Source: Lachnospiraceae bacterium (GTDB lineage: Bacteria; Bacillota_A; Clostridia; Lachnospirales; Lachnospiraceae). Taken from it: a stretch of DNA of 62,767 nt. Below are positions 16,734-25,451 of the stretch, in pieces. The stretch is from assembly GCA_009911175.1 (NCBI GenBank), contig QXWX01000039.1, positions 1-62,767 of the forward strand, in the 5' to 3' direction. How positions within the stretch are numbered: the first letter of the stretch is position 1; each line of letters starts with the position of its first letter. Under the pieces are notes generated by a model. That model had not been told where the DNA came from. It searched no databases and was given only the letters and a program-made list of their open reading frames with translations. A program made the position numbers and the translations under genes.

Positions 16734-18509
16734 ATGGTTGATATGAAAGCGAAGCCATTTTATCTGACGGATGAAGATTGTAAATGGGTAGAGGATACTA
16801 TTGCCGGTATGACGGTAGATGAAAAAATTGGACAGTTATTCTTTAATATGGGTTCAAGCCGCGAAGAAGAATATCTTAAGATGACTGTCAGGGATTACCA
16901 TATCGGAGGAATCCGCTACAATCCGGCCACGGCAGACGAAATCTATGAGCAGAACCGCATTTTACAGGAAAACAGTAAGATCCCGCTTATTATCGCATGT
17001 AATACGGAGAGCGGCGGAGACGGCGCATGTGTGGATGGGACGCCGATCGGAGGGCAGACAAAGATCGGAGCTACGAGAAATGCAGATTATGCGTATCAGA
17101 TGGGGTATATGGCGAATAAGGAAGCGGCAGCTATTGGGTGCAACCTGTCTTTCGCGCCGGTGAGCGATATTATGTATAATTGGGAAAATCCGGTAATCGG
17201 TCTTCGCACTTATGGAAATGAACCGAAGAAGGTGGTGGAGATGACGAAAGCCTATATGGACGGTGCGCATTCGAACCCGGGTTTTTGCTGCGCGGCAAAG
17301 CACTTTCCGGGAGACGGACTTGATTTCCGCGACCAGCATGTGGCAAACAGTGTGAATTCCATGAGCTGTGAGGAATGGGACAAGACTTATGGCAGGGTCT
17401 ATCAGAATCTGATTGAAAACGGATTGGATGCGATTATGGCGGGACATATCATGCAGCCTGCATATGCACGCTATTTTAATCCTGAGCTTACCGATGATGA
17501 GATGATGCCGGCAACCTTATCGCCGGAGCTGATCAAAGGACTGCTTAGAGGGAAGCTTGGGTTCAATGGACTGGTGCTGACAGATGCTTCCCATATGGTC
17601 GGCCTGACCTGCCGAATGAAGCGCGGCGATATGCTTCCGGCTGCGATTGCGGCCGGCGTGGATATGTTCCTGTTCTTTAATGAGATGGAAGAAGATTTTG
17701 CCAGTATGAAACAGGGGTATCTGGATGGACGGATTACGAAAGAACGTCTTGATGAGGCGCTTCACCGGATTCTTGCTTTAAAGGCGCATATGGGACTCCA
17801 TAAGAAAGACAAGACGAAATTGATCCCCCCAAGGGAGCAGGTACATAAGATCATTGGGTGCGATGAACATGTGGCTATGCAGAAAGAGATTGCAGACCAG
17901 GCGATCACGCTTGTAAAGTATAAAGATAAGGATGTGCTTCCGGTGACGCCGGACCGTTATAAACGGATTATGATCGTATACGTAAAGGGATTGTCAGCGC
18001 CGGGGCTTGCGGCAATTACAGGGGTGAAGAAATCAACTCCCGCAGAGGAGCTTCGGGACCGTCTGATCGCAAAAGGATTTGACGCGTTTATCTATGAAAG
18101 TCCGATTGATCAGATGATCAAGAAGATTGAGGCAGGAGAAAAACCGGATGTCAACCTGTATTTTGCCGGAAAGACACCGATCAAAGAATTCCGTGAGAAT
18201 CAGGATCTGATCATAACGCTGGTAGATATCGCAGGCGGATTCCAGCCTGTGGCACGTCCTGCATTTGGCATGACCAAAGGCGGCGGAGAGATTCCGTGGT
18301 ATGTATTTGAACTGCCGGTTATTGTTGTGGGCACACAGTATCCCTATGTGCTGGCGGATATTCCGCAGGCAAGAACTTATATTAATACCTATGACAGTAA
18401 GCCCGTCACTCTGGACGCGCTGGTAGAGAAGCTGATGACGGGGGAAGAAGCCTTCAAAGGAAAAGATCCGATCGGTGCATTTTGCGGGATTTTTGATACT
18501 CATATTTAA
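16734..18509 (+). CDS. glycoside hydrolase family 3 enzyme, NagZ-like
   Basis: A 591-residue GH3 protein. The TIM barrel carries KHFPGDG (K189 onward), nucleophile D284 in LVLTDASHM, and a D200-x-H202 pair on the loop after KHFPGDG. That pair is where NagZ-type beta-N-acetylglucosaminidases keep their Asp-His general acid/base. A C-terminal alpha/beta sandwich domain starts at about residue 380. No signal peptide is seen. AGGAGG precedes the ATG, and it is the last gene of the operon. Enzymes with this dyad hydrolyse, and some phosphorolyse, N-acetylhexosaminides. GH3 beta-glucosidase activity remains an alternative. Confidence 0.85.
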   Translation: MVDMKAKPFYLTDEDCKWVEDTIAGMTVDEKIGQLFFNMGSSREEEYLKMTVRDYHIGGIRYNPATADEIYEQNRILQENSKIPLIIACNTESGGDGACVDGTPIGGQTKIGATRNADYAYQMGYMANKEAAAIGCNLSFAPVSDIMYNWENPVIGLRTYGNEPKKVVEMTKAYMDGAHSNPGFCCAAKHFPGDGLDFRDQHVANSVNSMSCEEWDKTYGRVYQNLIENGLDAIMAGHIMQPAYARYFNPELTDDEMMPATLSPELIKGLLRGKLGFNGLVLTDASHMVGLTCRMKRGDMLPAAIAAGVDMFLFFNEMEEDFASMKQGYLDGRITKERLDEALHRILALKAHMGLHKKDKTKLIPPREQVHKIIGCDEHVAMQKEIADQAITLVKYKDKDVLPVTPDRYKRIMIVYVKGLSAPGLAAITGVKKSTPAEELRDRLIAKGFDAFIYESPIDQMIKKIEAGEKPDVNLYFAGKTPIKEFRENQDLIITLVDIAGGFQPVARPAFGMTKGGGEIPWYVFELPVIVVGTQYPYVLADIPQARTYINTYDSKPVTLDALVEKLMTGEEAFKGKDPIGAFCGIFDTHI

Positions 18510-18575
18510 GGAGAAAATGAAGTATGCAGATGACGGGTCGGGCATGCATATTTAGCGCAGATTGAAATATTGTGT

Positions 18576-18622
18576 GGACAGTCACCATTGCTGCTTGGCA
18601 GCGAGAGTGACTGTCCTTTATT
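18576..18622 (+). terminator. terminator between convergent GH3 and LysR genes
   Basis: GGACAGTCAC (18576-18585) pairs with GTGACTGTCC (18607-18616), with further pairing in the loop, and TTTATT follows. It separates two convergent genes and may serve both strands. Confidence 0.6.
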
Positions 18623-18629
18623 GTGAAAG

Positions 18630-19508
18630 CTAATGGTAAGACGTGTTCGTCACGATCGAAATGAATTTTTTCATCAAAGGACTTTGTGAACTTTTTTTAT
18701 AAAAGAGACCGTAGGATAATGGCTCGCTGCTTTTTAGAGGAACTGAACAAATATCAGAATTTACAAAATTCATCTGTGGAAGTACAGAACAGCCATACCC
18801 TGCCCTGACAAGAGTAAGAAGCACCTGCAGGTTTTCACATACATAAGTGGATTCAGGCAGGACATGCTGTGAAATCTGGTTCTGCATTTCCGCTGCTTTG
18901 GCAGGAATTGCATAGGAATTGCAGACAACAATATTCTCCAGATACAATTCCTCTTTTGCAAGCCCAGACTTGGCCGCATAAGGATGCGCGGCGGGAACAA
19001 TACAGCACAGTGGTATCTGGAATAATTCTTTGTAGGCCGTATCGTTCTTTATTGGGATATCATCCTGGAAGCCAAACAGCAGATCCAGTTCTTCCTGGTA
19101 GAAGAGAGTTAAAATGGATCTGTGAGGAATCACTTTCAAAAAAGGATATAGTTCCGGTATCTGCACCCTGCAGGATTTCAGTATCTTACAGAGCAGGTCC
19201 AGATTAGCCTCACTCTGACAGCCGATCGTTAAGACCTGCAGATTTGTGCTTTGATGACGCTGCAGTTTCTGTTCAGCAATTTTTAACCTGCCCATAACAT
19301 GTTTCGCGTCTTCCAGAAAGCTGATCCCGGCAGGGGTAAGGGTAACTGTCCTGGTGGTACGGTGAAGAAGTTTTGTCCCCAGTTCATCTTCCAGCGAATG
19401 AATCTGCCGGGAAACGGCAGACTGGGTAATCTTTAAAATTTCAGCGGCTCTTGCAAAGTTCAGGTTCTCGGCAACCTGGATAAAGCTCTTTAACTGGTCT
19501 GTATTCAT
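18630..19508 (-). CDS. LysR family transcriptional regulator 2
   Basis: A 292-residue LysR protein. The N-terminal helix-turn-helix reads NFARAAEILKITQSAVSRQI, with an effector domain from about residue 90. The ATG at 19508 is preferred over the GTG at 19517 because AGAGGTGA sits just before it. It is divergent from the MATE exporter. The gap contains a perfect 8-bp inverted repeat (19605-19627) that could be its operator. It probably controls the MATE/ABC export genes. Confidence 0.9.
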   Translation of the reverse strand: MNTDQLKSFIQVAENLNFARAAEILKITQSAVSRQIHSLEDELGTKLLHRTTRTVTLTPAGISFLEDAKHVMGRLKIAEQKLQRHQSTNLQVLTIGCQSEANLDLLCKILKSCRVQIPELYPFLKVIPHRSILTLFYQEELDLLFGFQDDIPIKNDTAYKELFQIPLCCIVPAAHPYAAKSGLAKEELYLENIVVCNSYAIPAKAAEMQNQISQHVLPESTYVCENLQVLLTLVRAGYGCSVLPQMNFVNSDICSVPLKSSEPLSYGLFYKKSSQSPLMKKFISIVTNTSYH

Positions 19509-19604
19509 GGGGGTCACCTCTATTATTGCGTTTTCATCATTGATAATACCATATTTTCACTTCACTTTCAAGAACGAGTGTGGTTTAATATGTATTGCAA
19601 GATC

Positions 19605-19627
19605 AGCACTCAATAAACGTGAGTGCT
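19605..19627. promoter_or_regulatory. inverted repeat between LysR and MATE genes
   Basis: AGCACTCA, a 7-nt spacer and TGAGTGCT form a perfect dyad centred 39 nt before the MATE start. Position and symmetry fit a LysR-type operator; it would also form a small hairpin in the mRNA leader. Confidence 0.45.
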
Positions 19628-19654
19628 AGTAATTATAGATAACAGGAGGTTAAA

Positions 19655-21013
19655 ATGGATACGACAGTAACAAAAACGAATCCACTTGGTACAGAACGGA
19701 TTGGAAAGCTGGTATTGACCTTTGCTGTTCCGAGCATTATTTCTATGGTGGTTAATGCGTTGTACAACATTGTTGACCAGATTTTTATCGGGCAGGGTGT
19801 AGGATATTTAGGCAACGGCGCTACCAATGTTGTTATGCCGATGACAGTGATTGCAATTGCATTAAGCCTGCTGATCGGTGACGGCGCCGCGGCATACTTA
19901 AGCCTGAAGCTCGGTGAGGGGGATGACAGATCAGCGGCCAAAGGTGTGGGTTGTTCCATATCAGTTATGGCGATCGTGGGGATGATTCTCTGCGTTCTGT
20001 TCCAATTGTTTCTGGAGCCGCTGTGTGTGCTATTCGGCGCGACAGAAGATATTCTGCCTTTTGCAATGGATTATGGACGAATCATTTCATATGGGATCCT
20101 GTTCTCTTCCATTGACTCTGGAATGGCAGGCATGATCCGCGCGGATGGCAGCCCCAAATACAGCATGGCGGGACTGCTTGTGGGATGCATTACGAATATG
20201 ATCCTTGATCCGATTTTTATTTTTGTGTTCCATTGGGGCGTAAAAGGAGCGGCCTGGGCAACGATTATCGGACAGATACTGAATGCATTTCTGTATCTTG
20301 CATATATTTGGAAATTTAAGAGTATTCGGCTGGAAAAGGAAAGTTTCCGTATCTCACGGAAGACTATGGTGAAGGTCAGCAGCCTGGGAGTGTCCAGCTT
20401 TATTACACAGATTGCCATTGTCCTGGTTATGGCAATTACGAATAACATACTGGTGTCCTATGGCGCGGAATCAAAATACGGCGCGGAAATTCCTTTGACG
20501 ACCATAGGAATTACCATGAAGGTAAATCAGATCGTTTCTGCCATCCTGCTTGGACTGGCGACCGGTGCGCAGCCCATTTTTGGATACAATTATGGGAGCG
20601 GGCAGAAGGACAGGGTAAAGCAGGCGTACCGTATGATCCTGACCGTGTCAACCATTGTATTAGTGCTGGCATTTTTTGTGTTCCAATTCGCGCCTATGAG
20701 CATCGTCCGGCTGTTTGGATCAGAATCGGAACTGTACAATGAATTTGCGGTGAAATGCTTCCGGATCTTCCTTCTTGCGTGTCCGATCAATGCCCTGCAG
20801 ATGGCGACAGGCGTTTTCTTCCAGTCTATCGGCAGGCCAGTACAGGCGTCGATCCTTTCCCTGTCCAGGCAGATCGTGTACCTGCTTCCAGCGACAATCA
20901 TACTGCCGATGGTATTGGGAGTAGAAGGCGCATTGTGGGCGGGGCCGCTGGCAGACCTGCTGGCTTTTATAACGGCTTTGATCATGTTGAAATTATATTG
21001 GAAAAAGATTTAG
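19655..21013 (+). CDS. MATE family efflux transporter
   Basis: A complete 452-residue MATE protein with 12 predicted helices in two homologous halves. The N-terminal motif GTERIGKLVLTFAVPSIISM and the helix-7 motif PIFGYNYGSGQ are typical. AGGAGG precedes the ATG. Such transporters exchange cations for drugs or metabolites at the cytoplasmic membrane. Its start is 147 nt from the divergent LysR gene. Downstream lie a broken cytidylate-kinase-like gene and an ABC exporter pair with the same orientation and short gaps, which may all be one export operon. Confidence 0.92.
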   Translation: MDTTVTKTNPLGTERIGKLVLTFAVPSIISMVVNALYNIVDQIFIGQGVGYLGNGATNVVMPMTVIAIALSLLIGDGAAAYLSLKLGEGDDRSAAKGVGCSISVMAIVGMILCVLFQLFLEPLCVLFGATEDILPFAMDYGRIISYGILFSSIDSGMAGMIRADGSPKYSMAGLLVGCITNMILDPIFIFVFHWGVKGAAWATIIGQILNAFLYLAYIWKFKSIRLEKESFRISRKTMVKVSSLGVSSFITQIAIVLVMAITNNILVSYGAESKYGAEIPLTTIGITMKVNQIVSAILLGLATGAQPIFGYNYGSGQKDRVKQAYRMILTVSTIVLVLAFFVFQFAPMSIVRLFGSESELYNEFAVKCFRIFLLACPINALQMATGVFFQSIGRPVQASILSLSRQIVYLLPATIILPMVLGVEGALWAGPLADLLAFITALIMLKLYWKKI

Positions 21014-21026
21014 GAGGTATCTATTT

Positions 21027-21394
21027 ATGCAGGGAAGGATCATAACGATAAGCAGACAGTGTGGAAGCGGCGGCATACGATCGGGAGTAAGCTGGCCCAA
21101 AAACTGGATGTGCCGTTTTACGATAAAGAAATCATAGAAATGACGGCAAAGGAAAGCGGTTTTCATCAGCAGTTCGTAGAGGAAAAGGGAGAGCATATGG
21201 AGAGCGGTATGCTTTCCAACCTGACAAGGCGCCTGTCGTACGCAGGACGGGGAGGCTATTACCAGTATTATACGGATAAAAAATGGGGAGAGGCGTTCCA
21301 TTATCATCTGTGTCTGGACAGTGGCATGTTTGGCGTCTCAAAGTGTGTTTCCATGATTGAAGATGCCTGCAAAACGATGTATCCGACTTCATAA
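21027..21394 (+). pseudogene. broken cytidylate-kinase-like gene
   Basis: GGAGG and an ATG at 21027 start MQGRIITISRQCGSGG, the P-loop-like start of cytidylate-kinase-like proteins. The frame then shifts by one base near 21078, and the expected continuation (HTIGSKLAQKLDVPFYDKEI) is read in the frame of the ORF at 21059. A second fault follows near residue 60, where SYAGRG is joined directly to GYYQYYTDKKWGEAFHYHLC, the C-terminal end of the family. The central half, about 70-80 residues, is missing. The intact relative in this window is the 202-residue protein at 33651. Confidence 0.75.
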
Positions 21395-21443
21395 AACAGG
21401 AATTGTGTTTCAATGATTATTTGGAAGAAAACAGGAGGCGCTT

Positions 21444-23186
21444 ATGTTTAAAGCACTTTTGAAACAGATCGGGAATTATAAAAAAGATGCCATCCTCACA
21501 CCGATCCTTGTCATTTTGGAGGTTGTCATGGAGGTCATTATTCCTTTGATGATGGCAGCGATTATAGATTATGGTCTGACCAGGCAAAGCATCAAAACGG
21601 TATGCATGATCGGGGCGGCAATGATCGTAATGGCTGGCCTGGCATTATTTTTCGGGGTAGAATCCGGAAAGACGGCGGCCAGTGCCAGCTCCGGTTTTGC
21701 CATGAATCTGAGGCAGGCTATGTATGAAAAGATACAGATGTTTTCTTTCTCCAACATAGACAAATTTTCTACGGCAGGGCTTGTGACCAGGATGACGACA
21801 GATGTGATGAATGTACAGCAGGCGTTTCAGATGTCGATCCGCATCTGTGTAAGGGCGCCGATTATGCTGGCCAGCGCGATGGTTATGACATTTCTGATCC
21901 ATCCGCGCTTTGCGCTGATCTTTCTGGTGGTGATCATTGTTCTGGCAGCCGTGCTTGCTTTGATCTCATCGAAGGCAAACCCAATTTTAAGAAAGGTTTT
22001 TCATGAATACGATGAATTGAATGCGAAAGTGCAGGAAAATGTGAATGGAATGCGGGTCGTGAAGTCCTTTGTACGGGAGGACTATGAGATCAGGCGGTTT
22101 GAAACGGAAAGCGAAAAAATCCGCAGCCTGTTTGTAAGCGCGGAAAAGCTGCTTGCCCTGAATTCCCCGGTCATGCAGTTTTCCATGTATTCCTGCATAC
22201 TGCTGATCTCATGGATGGGCGCAAAAATGATCATTGCGGGAAGTTTGACAGAAGGACAGCTTATGAGTATGTTTACATATGTCATCAATATCCTGATCAG
22301 TCTGATGATGGTATCCATGACTTTTGTAATGCTTATTATGTCAAGGGCATCAGGGGAGCGGATTTCAGAGGTTCTGGAGGAGGAACCAGATTTATGTAAT
22401 GTTCCCCATGCAGTCAAAGAGGTTGCGGATGGTTCTGTCGATTTTGACCAGGCAGGTTTTGCATATCCGTCTAATTCCGGAAAAGAAGTGATCAGTGATG
22501 TGAGCATCCATATCAGGCCGGGAGAAATTATTGGCGTACTCGGCGGCACCGGGAGTGCAAAGTCCTCCTTTGCCGCACTGATCCCAAGGCTGTATGATGT
22601 TACAAGGGGCGAGGTACGGGTTGGCGGAGTCCCTGTGAAGGATTATGACCTGTCCAGCCTGCGGGACAATGTGGCCATGGTTCTTCAGAAAAATGTACTG
22701 TTCTCTGGAACCATCAAGGAAAATCTGCGGTGGGGAAAAGAAGACGCAACGGATGAAGAACTCAAAAATGCCTGTCGGCTTGCCCAGGCAGACGAATTCA
22801 TCCGGGATTTCCCAGCGGGATATGACACATATATTGAACGGGGCGGGGCTAATCTATCCGGCGGGCAGAAACAGAGGCTCTGCATTGCCAGGGCGCTTTT
22901 GAAGAAGCCGAAGATCCTCATCCTTGATGATTCCACGAGCGCTGTGGATACCAGGACAGATGCGCTGATCCGTAAAGCATTCCGGGAGCAGATACCGGAT
23001 ACTACAAAGATCATCATAGCCCAGAGGATTTCATCCATCCAGGACGCAGACAGAATCCTGGTATTTGATAACGGCCGGATAGATGCTGAAGGCACACATG
23101 AAGAACTGCTGGCAATCAGCCAGATTTACAGGGAAATTTATGAGTCACAGACAAAGGAGGGCGGCAATCATGAAGGCAGGGAATAA
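21444..23186 (+). CDS. ABC exporter half, subunit A (degenerate ATPase site)
   Basis: A 580-residue half-transporter with six membrane helices (about 15-300) and a nucleotide-binding domain. The Walker A motif reads GGTGSAKSS, with Ala where a Gly is normal. The signature LSGGQ is canonical, and Walker B LILDD ends in Asp instead of the catalytic Glu. This is the pattern of the non-catalytic partner in heterodimeric exporters (TM287/288, BmrCD type). It overlaps the next gene by 17 nt, so the two subunits are made together. The likely function is drug, lipid or peptide export. Confidence 0.92.
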   Translation: MFKALLKQIGNYKKDAILTPILVILEVVMEVIIPLMMAAIIDYGLTRQSIKTVCMIGAAMIVMAGLALFFGVESGKTAASASSGFAMNLRQAMYEKIQMFSFSNIDKFSTAGLVTRMTTDVMNVQQAFQMSIRICVRAPIMLASAMVMTFLIHPRFALIFLVVIIVLAAVLALISSKANPILRKVFHEYDELNAKVQENVNGMRVVKSFVREDYEIRRFETESEKIRSLFVSAEKLLALNSPVMQFSMYSCILLISWMGAKMIIAGSLTEGQLMSMFTYVINILISLMMVSMTFVMLIMSRASGERISEVLEEEPDLCNVPHAVKEVADGSVDFDQAGFAYPSNSGKEVISDVSIHIRPGEIIGVLGGTGSAKSSFAALIPRLYDVTRGEVRVGGVPVKDYDLSSLRDNVAMVLQKNVLFSGTIKENLRWGKEDATDEELKNACRLAQADEFIRDFPAGYDTYIERGGANLSGGQKQRLCIARALLKKPKILILDDSTSAVDTRTDALIRKAFREQIPDTTKIIIAQRISSIQDADRILVFDNGRIDAEGTHEELLAISQIYREIYESQTKEGGNHEGRE

Positions 23187-25080
23187 AAAAAATATGGGCG
23201 CAACCTTAAATCGTCTGATCGTATATATCCTGAAACAGTATAAATGGCAGTGCCTGTTGGTGGCATTCTGTATTGTGGTCAGCACTGCTGCAAATATCGG
23301 CGGCACCCTGTTCATGAGGAATCTGATTGATGATTATATCCTGCCGTTTGTAAATCAGAGACAGCCCGACCTGGCGCCTCTTTTTCGGGCATTGCTTGTA
23401 ATGGCGGCAGTCTACTACATCGGCGTGTTCTGCACATGGGCGTATAACTTCGTCATGATCTATGTGTCACAGGGAATGTTAAAGGCTGTAAGGGATGACT
23501 TGTTCCGCCATATGGAGCATCTGCCGATTCGCTATTTTGATACAAAATCCCATGGGGATATCATGAGCATCTACACCAATGACACGGATACACTGCGGCA
23601 GGTGATCAGCCAGAGTATACCGCAGATGCTGTCCGCAGTGATCACGATTGTGGGTGTATTCCTTTCCATGCTGGCCTTAAGCTGGCCGCTGACACTGATC
23701 ACGGTGGTGATGGTCATCTGCATGGTATTTGCGACGAAGACTATATCCTCAAAAAGCGGATATTATTTTGTAAAACAGCAGACAGATGTAGGCAACCTGA
23801 ATGGCTATATAGAGGAAATGATGGAAGGACAGAAAGTAGTGAAGGTGTTTTGCCATGAAGAAGCCAGTATACAGGAATTCAGGGAATTGAATGATAAGCT
23901 GCGCGACAGTGCCAACAATGCCAACCGGTATGCCAGTATCCTGATGCCGGTACTCGGGAATCTTGGCTATGTCAGCTATGCGGTGATCGCAATGGCGGGT
24001 GCGTGCCTGTCCATCTTTGGCGGCCGCATGACCCTTGGAACGCTGGCCTCCTTCCTGCAGTTTTCACGTTCCTTCAACCAGCCGATCTCCCAGCTTTCCC
24101 AGCAGCTGAATTCTATCATCATGGCGATTGCGGGAGCAGAGAGGATCTTTGGCCTTTTGGATGAAGAACCGGAAAAAGACGATGGATATGTAAAGCTGGT
24201 AAATGCCCGCTATGACGAGCAGGGAAGCCTGCTGGAGGTTTCAGGCAGAACAGGGATCTGGGCCTGGAAGCATTATCACAAAGCGGATGGCACCACCACC
24301 TATCAGCCCATGCAGGGAGATGTGGTCTTTGACCATGTGGACTTTGGTTATACGGAAGACAAAGAGGTTCTGCATGATATTGAGATTTTTGCAAGGCCGG
24401 GGCAGAAGGTAGCCTTTGTAGGAGCGACGGGGGCCGGAAAAACAACGATCACCAACCTGCTGAACCGATTTTATGATATCCAGGACGGCAAGATCCGGTA
24501 TGACGGGATCAACATTAACAAGATCCGGAAGGAAGACCTGCGGCATTCCCTTGGAATTGTCCTGCAGGATACACATTTATTTACAGGAACAGTAATGGAT
24601 AATATCCGGTACGGAAAGTTAAACGCCACGGAAGAAGAAGTGATAAGGGCCGCGAAACTGGCAAATGCCCATGATTTTATCATGAAACTGCCGGAAGGGT
24701 ATCAAACCGTTCTGAAGGGCAGCGGCGGAAGCCTTTCTCAAGGACAGCGCCAGCTCCTGGCGATTGCCAGAGTAGCAGTGGCGGATCCTCCGGTATTGAT
24801 ACTGGACGAAGCGACTTCTAGTATCGACACACGGACGGAGAAAATCGTACAGGAAGGTATGGATCAGTTAATGCAGGGAAGAACAGTATTTGTGATTGCC
24901 CACAGGCTTTCCACGATCAAAAATTCGAATGTGATCATGGTATTGGATCATGGGCGTATCGTGGAACGGGGAAACCATGACAGTCTGCTGGCAAAAAAGG
25001 GGATGTATTATCAGCTATATACCGGAAAAATGCAGAAAAATCAGAAGAAATATCAGGAAACTGCAAAAAGAATTGGCTGA
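23170..25080 (+). CDS. ABC exporter half, subunit B (catalytic partner)
   Basis: A 636-residue half-transporter. The ATG at 23170 follows GGAGGGCGG and overlaps the end of subunit A; the longer ORF has no site. It has six membrane helices, then Walker A GATGAGKTT, a signature reading LSQGQ instead of LSGGQ, and Walker B LILDEA with the catalytic Glu. Paired with subunit A, the composite site formed by this Walker motif and the other subunit's LSGGQ is the competent one. An insert of about 40 residues before the ATPase domain (SGRTGIWAWKHYHKADGTTT) is unusual in length but seen in this subfamily. Confidence 0.92.
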   Translation: MKAGNKKNMGATLNRLIVYILKQYKWQCLLVAFCIVVSTAANIGGTLFMRNLIDDYILPFVNQRQPDLAPLFRALLVMAAVYYIGVFCTWAYNFVMIYVSQGMLKAVRDDLFRHMEHLPIRYFDTKSHGDIMSIYTNDTDTLRQVISQSIPQMLSAVITIVGVFLSMLALSWPLTLITVVMVICMVFATKTISSKSGYYFVKQQTDVGNLNGYIEEMMEGQKVVKVFCHEEASIQEFRELNDKLRDSANNANRYASILMPVLGNLGYVSYAVIAMAGACLSIFGGRMTLGTLASFLQFSRSFNQPISQLSQQLNSIIMAIAGAERIFGLLDEEPEKDDGYVKLVNARYDEQGSLLEVSGRTGIWAWKHYHKADGTTTYQPMQGDVVFDHVDFGYTEDKEVLHDIEIFARPGQKVAFVGATGAGKTTITNLLNRFYDIQDGKIRYDGININKIRKEDLRHSLGIVLQDTHLFTGTVMDNIRYGKLNATEEEVIRAAKLANAHDFIMKLPEGYQTVLKGSGGSLSQGQRQLLAIARVAVADPPVLILDEATSSIDTRTEKIVQEGMDQLMQGRTVFVIAHRLSTIKNSNVIMVLDHGRIVERGNHDSLLAKKGMYYQLYTGKMQKNQKKYQETAKRIG

Positions 25081-25407
25081 TCATGTATAAAAAGATAAAA
25101 AGGTATTAATAGAGAATATTGCTGTTTTCTTTTGGAATTGGAAGGAGACAGGGGGCTGTGATCGGTATAAAGAAGTTCCGTGTTATGTGCGAAAAAATAT
25201 GGTCTTTTTTGTGACGCAGCAGATGATATTTTTGGTAGAGTCAAACGTAGATCCTGGAAAATAGCGTTCCAGCAGGGAAAAGCCGAGATTTTACGATGTC
25301 GGACAATGCGGTGTTTCCAATGATTCTGACAGCCGTTTCCTTTGTGTTTGCGGTACTGTCCGTCAGCAATGCGGAAAGAAAAGATCTGATATGAAAATAC
25401 AGTAAAT
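25081..25407. other. intergenic region without a convincing gene
   Basis: This 327-nt gap holds no gene that I can support. A 32-codon plus-strand frame from 25294 (MSDNAVFPMILTAVSFVFAV, hydrophobic) has no ribosome binding site and no recognised family; it might be the tail of a lost membrane-protein gene. Confidence 0.4.
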
Positions 25408-25435
25408 GGTACGGCGCAGGCTGCTGCGCCGTACC
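25395..25435 (-). terminator. terminator of the LuxR regulator gene
   Basis: GGTACGGCGCAG (25408-25419) and CTGCGCCGTACC (25424-25435) form a perfect 12-bp stem with a 4-nt loop. On the minus strand it is followed by a T-rich stretch. It begins 17 nt after the LuxR stop. Confidence 0.65.
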
Positions 25436-25451
25436 GGACGGCAAAAAGCGG

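Noticed and set aside
25294..25392. 32-codon hydrophobic frame as a small membrane protein
   Set aside because: No ribosome binding site and no recognisable family. It could equally be a gene remnant or chance.
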